64,000 bases of DNA from JAFKKS01 sp050187875 (GTDB lineage Bacteria; Pseudomonadota; Alphaproteobacteria; Rhizobiales; Xanthobacteraceae). Every line of letters starts with the position of its first letter. Position 1 is the stretch's first letter. The stretch covers positions 1 through 64,000 of the forward strand of contig JBFWXB010000027.1 of assembly GCA_050187875.1 (NCBI GenBank), written 5' to 3'. The notes beneath the pieces are model-generated. The model was not told where the DNA came from. It ran no database searches and saw only the letters and a program-made list of their open reading frames with translations. This document shows, in pieces, positions 59,631 through 64,000 of the stretch. Both the position numbers and the translations under genes were made by a program.

Positions 59631-60235
59631 TATTTGATCGGCGAGAACGGCGCCGGGACGTAAATCTCGGTCTGCATCGAGGCGAAGTGCGCCGTGCCGC
59701 CCGGCGGCGGCCACAGCTTGTCGGCGACGGCCGCCGCGCGGATCTGGCCGCGCTGGTCGAGCGTCTTGTAGGGCCAGATGTGCATCAGGCGCGTGATCGT
59801 TCCCGTGGTCGAATACATCGCGATGAGGATCGGCGAGCGCGTGAGCCGGCCGGGCAGGGCTTTGCGCCAAAGCTCGATCGTTCGCGGCAGCCCGGCAGGG
59901 TGCAGCGCGTAGGTGCGCACCTCGAAGAACGGGCCTTGATCGCCCGGTTTCATCGCTTCGACGAACGGGAACGGGACGAAGATGTCGGTGCTCGTCGAAA
60001 TCGCGAATTCGCTGATCCCGAACGGGTTGTCGTTGGTGGCAAGCGTCTCGCGGCGCGCGGTCTCGCCCGCCGCATCCGCCTCGCGAATGACGAGAATGCG
60101 GTTGAGCGCGCCAATCTCCGACGACCAGCAGGCAAGCAGCTTGCCAGGCGCCGCGGCGAGGCTTCCCTGCATCGCCGCGAGCGCGCCCGAAGCGGTGCCG
60201 GGGCGGACCGTGTGGATCGTCACTTCATAAGCCAT
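59630..60235 (-). CDS. NIPSNAP family protein
   Basis: This 201-residue protein contains two ferredoxin-like NIPSNAP units: AYEVTIHTVRPGTASGALAAM at the start and FFEVRTYALHPAGLPRTIELWRKAL in the second half, with RLMHIWPYKTLDQR. The dimeric alpha/beta-barrel fold is clear, but the function of the family in bacteria is poorly defined. ATG 60235 (MAYEV) is preferred to an in-frame start at 60268. Confidence 0.85.
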   Translation of the reverse strand: MAYEVTIHTVRPGTASGALAAMQGSLAAAPGKLLACWSSEIGALNRILVIREADAAGETARRETLATNDNPFGISEFAISTSTDIFVPFPFVEAMKPGDQGPFFEVRTYALHPAGLPRTIELWRKALPGRLTRSPILIAMYSTTGTITRLMHIWPYKTLDQRGQIRAAAVADKLWPPPGGTAHFASMQTEIYVPAPFSPIK

Positions 60236-60280
60236 GGTGGAAAAGCTCGCATGATGAGGGGAGGGCAATTGCGCGCGACG

Positions 60281-60381
60281 CTAGGGCCTGATCCAACTGC
60301 GTTGAATCAGGCCCTAGCCTTATCGTCTTGATGAGCATGATCTTGTCCGAAAACCGGTTTCCACTTTTCGTGATCATGCTC
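60281..60381. repeat. Dispersed repeat with GAGCATGATC / GATCATGCTC arms
   Basis: A first stem CTAGGGCCTGAT/ATCAGGCCCTAG (60281-60316) is followed by GAGCATGATC, CCGAAAACCGGTTTCCACTT and GATCATGCTC. The 'CCGAAAACCGG' element with these arms is a well-known high-copy intergenic repeat of Hyphomicrobiales. It lies between the divergent NIPSNAP and SDR genes. Confidence 0.85.
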
Positions 60382-60513
60382 TAACACAGCGGATCGGCCG
60401 CGAGAACGTGCAGAAATGATGGTCTTGCGGCGAAGCCATCCCGCGAGAAGGCTCGTCATGCGCGCACCCATTCGTTAGGTTGTAAGCGATGCTTCGCAAG
60501 GACGGGACGGGCA

Positions 60514-61269
60514 ATGGCCAACAGATTTTCACTCGACGGGCGCGTGGCGGTGGTGACGGGCGGCGCGCAGGGGATCGGCCGCGCGGTGACCGAGCGCTTC
60601 CTCGATTCCGGCGCGACGGTCGCGATCTGGGATCGTGACAAGGCGCTCGCCGACAAGACCGCGGCGGAGCTCAAGGGGCGCGGCAAGGTCGAGGCCTTCG
60701 CGGTCGATCTCACCAAGCTCGCCGAGGTCGAGAAGGCCCATGCCGAGACGGTGAAAGCGTTCAAGCGCGTCGATATCCTGGTCAACAATGCCGGCATTGC
60801 CGGGCCGAATGTGAAGACCTGGGAATACGACCCTGCCGCCTGGGCGCAAGTGATGGCGGTCAATCTCGACACACAGTTCTTCTGCTGCCGCACGGTCGTG
60901 CCCGGCATGATCGCCCAGAATTACGGGCGCATCGTCAATGTCGCCTCGATCGCCGGCAAGGAGGGCAATCCGAACGCGCCGGCTTATTCCGCCTCCAAGG
61001 CGGCGGTGATCGCGCTGACGAAATCGCTCGGCAAAGAGCTTGCGCAGTACGACATTGCGGTGAATTGCGTGACGCCGGCGGCGGCGAAGACGGCGATCTT
61101 CGACCAGATGACGCAGCAGCATATCGACTTCATGCTTTCGAAGATCCCCCGCGGGCGCTTCGTCACCGTGGACGAGGTCGCGGCGCTGATCGCCTTCTGC
61201 GCCTCGGAGGACTGCTCCTTCACGACCGGCGCGGTGTTCGACATCTCCGGCGGCCGGGCGACGTATTGA
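60514..61269 (+). CDS. SDR family oxidoreductase (3-oxoacyl-ACP reductase-like)
   Basis: This 251-residue classical SDR has TGGAQGIG (near 15-22), NNAGIAGPN, the catalytic Ser in NVASIAGKEG, YSASK, and a C-terminal TTGAVFDISGGRATY. It resembles FabG-type and polyol/sugar dehydrogenases; the substrate is unknown. It differs from the SDR at 51893 throughout, so it is not a recent duplicate. Confidence 0.87.
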   Translation: MANRFSLDGRVAVVTGGAQGIGRAVTERFLDSGATVAIWDRDKALADKTAAELKGRGKVEAFAVDLTKLAEVEKAHAETVKAFKRVDILVNNAGIAGPNVKTWEYDPAAWAQVMAVNLDTQFFCCRTVVPGMIAQNYGRIVNVASIAGKEGNPNAPAYSASKAAVIALTKSLGKELAQYDIAVNCVTPAAAKTAIFDQMTQQHIDFMLSKIPRGRFVTVDEVAALIAFCASEDCSFTTGAVFDISGGRATY

Positions 61270-61274
61270 TGCGC

Positions 61275-61404
61275 TGTCATTCCGGGGCGCGGACGCAGTC
61301 CGCGAGCCCGGAATCCATAACCTCTGCTGCGGCGTATGGATTCCGGACTTGCCACACTCGGACGGCGCGAAGCGCCGATCCGTGTGCGGCAATCCGGAAT
61401 GACG
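61275..61404. repeat. Palindromic intergenic repeat, family 3
   Basis: TGTCATTCCGGGGCGCGGAC and the returning GCAATCCGGAATGACG are the arms; GGAATCCATA/TATGGATTCC forms an internal stem, as does GGCGCGAAGCGCC. It lies between the SDR and EamA genes and could act as a transcript end. Confidence 0.75.
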
Positions 61405-61424
61405 GATATGGATAGCCCTCGCCT

Positions 61425-62333
61425 ATGAAAGCCAACGAGCCATCGTTCTCGGCCGCCGCGCAAGAGCGGCGCCAGCGGCTGAAGGGCATCGCGCTGATGT
61501 GCGGGGCCGTCGCCGGCTTTGCCCTGATCGATTCTACGGCGAAGTTCCTCAACCACCATATGGACGTTTTGCAGGTGGTGTGGGCGCGCTACACCTTCGC
61601 CTTCATCTTCTCCGTGTTCATCTCGAACCCGTTCACGCGCCCGTCGCTGATGCGCAGCAGCCGCTTCTGGCTCCAAGTCGGGCGCTCGACGCTCGTGCTC
61701 GTCTCGACTGTCCTCAACGTCATTGCGCTCCTTTACCTGCAGCTCGATCAGACGGTTTCGATCATGTTCGCGACGCCGTTCCTCGTGGCGGCGCTTGCGG
61801 GACCGATGCTTGGGGAGTGGATCGGGCCGCGCCGCTGGGCGGCGATCTCGGTCGGCTTTCTCGGCGTCATCGTCGTGATGCGACCGGGCGCCGGCGGCAT
61901 TCACCCGGCCGCGATCCTGACCGTGATCGGCACCTGCATGTACGCCTTCTACATCATCTCGACACGCATCCTCGCGCGCACGGATTCCACCGAGACGACG
62001 CTGTTCTATTCCAACGTCGTCGGCTTCGTCGCAACCACCATCACGCTGCCCTTCGTGTGGACAACGCCGGCCGATCCGTTCGTCATGGTGATGATGGTGG
62101 CGTGCGGCGGCTTCGGCGCGCTCGGGCATTTTCTCCTGATCGCCGCGCACCGTCTCGCGCCGGCGGCGATCCTCTCGCCGTTCATCTACACTCAGCTCAT
62201 CTGGATGATCCTGCTCGGCTACATCGCCTTCGGCGATGTGCCGAACCGCTGGACGCTTGCGGGCGCCGCGATCGTCATCGCGTCGGGGCTTTATCTTCTC
62301 TACCGCGAGCAGAAGGTGAAGGGCGGGGGGTGA
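61425..62333 (+). CDS. DMT family transporter (EamA)
   Basis: This 302-residue inner membrane protein has ten predicted helices arranged as two EamA repeats. Visible segments include FALIDSTAKFLNHHMDVLQVVWARY in the first repeat and GHFLLIAAHRLAPAAILSPF and ILLGYIAFGDVPNRWTLAGAAIVIASG in the second. Such proteins export metabolites or amino acids. The substrate is unknown, and the gene is monocistronic between two palindromic repeats. Confidence 0.88.
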   Translation: MKANEPSFSAAAQERRQRLKGIALMCGAVAGFALIDSTAKFLNHHMDVLQVVWARYTFAFIFSVFISNPFTRPSLMRSSRFWLQVGRSTLVLVSTVLNVIALLYLQLDQTVSIMFATPFLVAALAGPMLGEWIGPRRWAAISVGFLGVIVVMRPGAGGIHPAAILTVIGTCMYAFYIISTRILARTDSTETTLFYSNVVGFVATTITLPFVWTTPADPFVMVMMVACGGFGALGHFLLIAAHRLAPAAILSPFIYTQLIWMILLGYIAFGDVPNRWTLAGAAIVIASGLYLLYREQKVKGGG

Positions 62334-62352
62334 TGCACCGAAGGCCTATTCG

Positions 62353-62431
62353 TCGTCATGCGCGGGCTTGACCCGCGCATCCATCAATTTTCGGAAAAGG
62401 ATGGATTGCCGGGTCAAGCCCGGCAATGACG
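62353..62431. repeat. Palindromic intergenic repeat, family 2 copy B
   Basis: It has the same arms as the element at 56496-56575 (CGTCATGCGCGGGCTTGACC and the returning CCGGCAATGACG), with a different A/T-rich loop (ATCAATTTTCGGAAAAGGAT). It sits between the convergent EamA and sugar permease genes. Confidence 0.8.
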
Positions 62432-62438
62432 AGAAACG

Positions 62439-63362
62439 CTACTCCTTCACGGCGCCGGTCATCGCCGATACGTAGTGCTCGACGAAGAAGGCGTAGAGGA
62501 TGACGAGCGGCAGCGAGCCGATCATCGCGCCCGCCATCAGTGAGCCCCAGCGATAGATATCGCCGTCGACGAGCGCGGTGACGATGGCGACAGGCACCGT
62601 CTTGTAATGCGTCGAGGAGATGAACGTCAGCGCGTAGATGAATTCGTTCCAGCACAGCGTGAAGCAGAAGATGAAGGCCGAGATCAGGCCCGGCACCGCC
62701 AGCGGCAGGACGATCTTGACGAGGATCTGCCAGCGGTTCGCGCCGTCGATCAGCGCGCATTCCTCGAGCTCGTAGGGGAGGGTTTTGAAATATCCCATCA
62801 GGAGCCAAGTCGAGAACGGGATCAGGATCGTCGGGTAGGTGAGGATCAGTGCGAACGGCGTATCGAACAGGCTGTATTGATAGACCACCGTGGAGAGCGG
62901 AATGAACAGGATCGATGGCGGTACGAGATAGGCGAGGAAAATGACGCCGCCGGCGACGGCCGCGCCTTTGAAACGTAACCGCACGATCGCGTAGGCCGCG
63001 AGCACGCTCGCCAAGATCGACAGCGCCGTCGCGCAGACGGCGACCAGCATCGTGTTCCACAGCCAGATCGGATACTCGGTCTCGAAGAGGAGCTTGGTGA
63101 TGTGCTTTAGCGTCGGATTCCAGGTCCAGAACGGACTGTAGGTGTCGAGGTCAAGGAGCTGATCGTCCGGTTTGATGGCGGTCAGCCCCATCCAGTAGAA
63201 CGGGAACAGCAGAATCAGCAGGATGATCGAGAGCGGCAGATAGAGCGTCACGAGCCGCCGCGGCAGGCTCTGCAGGTAGCTCATGCCCTCGGTGTGATCG
63301 GCGGTGGTGCCAGTCAGCACCGCGCGCGGCGACACAGCCTTTTCCGCAAGCGCATCAGTCAT
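62439..63362 (-). CDS. Carbohydrate ABC transporter permease, MalG type
   Basis: This 307-residue inner membrane protein has six helices and the EAA loop ELEECALIDGANRWQILVKIVLPLA, of which the DGANRWQ part is diagnostic. It ends with FVEHYVSAMTGAVKE, typical of MalG-like permeases. It overlaps the upstream permease gene by eight bases. The binding protein and ATPase are not in the window, so the sugar is unknown. Confidence 0.92.
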   Translation of the reverse strand: MTDALAEKAVSPRAVLTGTTADHTEGMSYLQSLPRRLVTLYLPLSIILLILLFPFYWMGLTAIKPDDQLLDLDTYSPFWTWNPTLKHITKLLFETEYPIWLWNTMLVAVCATALSILASVLAAYAIVRLRFKGAAVAGGVIFLAYLVPPSILFIPLSTVVYQYSLFDTPFALILTYPTILIPFSTWLLMGYFKTLPYELEECALIDGANRWQILVKIVLPLAVPGLISAFIFCFTLCWNEFIYALTFISSTHYKTVPVAIVTALVDGDIYRWGSLMAGAMIGSLPLVILYAFFVEHYVSAMTGAVKE

Positions 63363-64000
63363 TGTCGCCGCCCTGCTGCCATTTACGCCGCTGCAATCCG
63401 AACCAGGAAACGAGGATGGCGCCGAGCAAGAAGGGGATCATCGCGGTCGCGATGGCCGCGCCTTCGCCGAGATAGCCGCTCATGATCGCGCGCTGATAGG
63501 AGAACGTCGCCATCAGATGCGTGGCGTTGACCGGGCCGCCGCGCGTCATCACCCAGATCAGCTGGAAGTCGGTGAAGGTGAAGAGCACGGAGAACGTCAT
63601 CACCACGGCGATGATCGGGGTGAGTAGCGGATAGGTGATGTGGCGGAAGCGCTGCCAGGTCGAGGCGCCGTCAAGCGTCGCGGCCTCGTAGAGCGAGGGC
63701 GAGACCGTCTGCAGGCCGGCGAGGAGCGTGATCGCGACGAAAGGCACGCCGCGCCAGATATTGGCGAAGATCACCGACCAGCGCGCGTTCCACGGCTCGC
63801 CGAGGAAATTGATGTTCTCGGTGATGAGCCCCATTTTCCGCAGCGACCACGAGATGATCGAGAACTGCGGATCGAACAGCCACCAGAAGGCGATCGCGGA
63901 GAGCACGGTCGGCACGATGAAGGGGACGAGCACCACCGCGCGGATGATCGCCTTGAACGGGAGGTTCTCGTTGAGCAGCAGCGCGAGGTAGAGGCCGACG
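63355..64000 (-). CDS. Sugar ABC transporter permease, MalF type (5' end beyond window)
   Basis: The frame is open from its stop at 63355 to the right edge, reading VGLYLALLLNENLPFKAIIR before VLVPFIVPTVLSAIAFWWLFDPQ. The EAA loop is YEAATLDGASTWQRFRHITYP, and the end is LFGLQRRKWQQGG-like. It pairs with the MalG-type permease to form the membrane channel of a sugar importer. Roughly the first third of the protein is missing from the window. Confidence 0.9.
   Translation of the reverse strand, partial: VGLYLALLLNENLPFKAIIRAVVLVPFIVPTVLSAIAFWWLFDPQFSIISWSLRKMGLITENINFLGEPWNARWSVIFANIWRGVPFVAITLLAGLQTVSPSLYEAATLDGASTWQRFRHITYPLLTPIIAVVMTFSVLFTFTDFQLIWVMTRGGPVNATHLMATFSYQRAIMSGYLGEGAAIATAMIPFLLGAILVSWFGLQRRKWQQGGDND

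Overview
The window looks like a GC-rich alphaproteobacterial chromosome of the Hyphomicrobiales (Rhizobiales). The reasons are the phoH-ybeY-lnt-XRE-metK-trmB order, a DUF2336 protein, phage tail genes shared with alphaproteobacterial gene transfer agents, and dispersed palindromic intergenic repeats of the kind common in Bradyrhizobium-like genomes. All calls come from reading the sequence; no database search was run.

Region 1 (1-19800) is the right part of a prophage of siphovirus type, almost all on the + strand. It runs from lambda-like head genes (decoration protein gpD, capsid gpE) through head-tail joining, tail terminator, tail tube, a frameshifted pair of tail assembly chaperones, a 1039-residue tape measure protein, GTA-like distal tail, peptidase and hub proteins, a tail fibre, and then a lysis cassette (GH108 endolysin plus three small membrane proteins). 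A hipBA toxin-antitoxin module sits in reverse orientation inside the tail operon, with a four-copy operator-like array in front of it. Portal, terminase, integrase and repressor are not in the window.

Region 2 (19920-37779) is a dense defence island ending at the 3' end of a tRNA-Arg gene. On the + strand are a 1589-residue fusion of an HSP90-like (GHKL) ATPase with an SF2 helicase, and a cytosine-5 DNA methyltransferase. Convergent to these is a - strand array: a TM0106-type RecB-nuclease/SF1 helicase, a phospholipase D-like nuclease, a P-loop ATPase, a HerA-like ATPase, an unknown protein, a second P-loop ATPase, two more unknown proteins and a Vsr mismatch endonuclease. An HNH-like protein closes the island. 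I cannot match this set to a named system (DISARM, BREX, Druantia and Dnd were considered). It is the best candidate here for an undescribed defence system: methylation would mark self, Vsr would repair deaminated 5mC, and the ATPases and nucleases would act on unmarked DNA.

Region 3 (37922-47145) is core chromosome: tRNA-Arg, a DUF2336 protein, trmB, metK, an XRE regulator, lnt, ybeY, phoH and miaB.

Region 4 (47404-51623) is a small putative peptide-modification locus: an 88-residue protein with a Thr/Phe-rich tail, an 841-residue HprK-like kinase/glycosyltransferase/methyltransferase fusion, a PqqD-like protein and a nucleotidyltransferase. Kinase, PqqD-like and nucleotidyltransferase genes also occur as accessories in lasso-peptide loci, but no cyclase or protease is present here.

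Region 5 (51893-64000) is metabolic and transport chromosome: two SDR oxidoreductases, a copper-handling group (DUF2946, TonB receptor, YcnI-PCuAC fusion), an SsuA/THI5-type ABC importer, a NIPSNAP protein, an EamA exporter and the permeases of a sugar ABC importer that runs off the right edge. No stretch longer than 300 bases lacks a gene; the shorter gaps mostly hold palindromic repeats.
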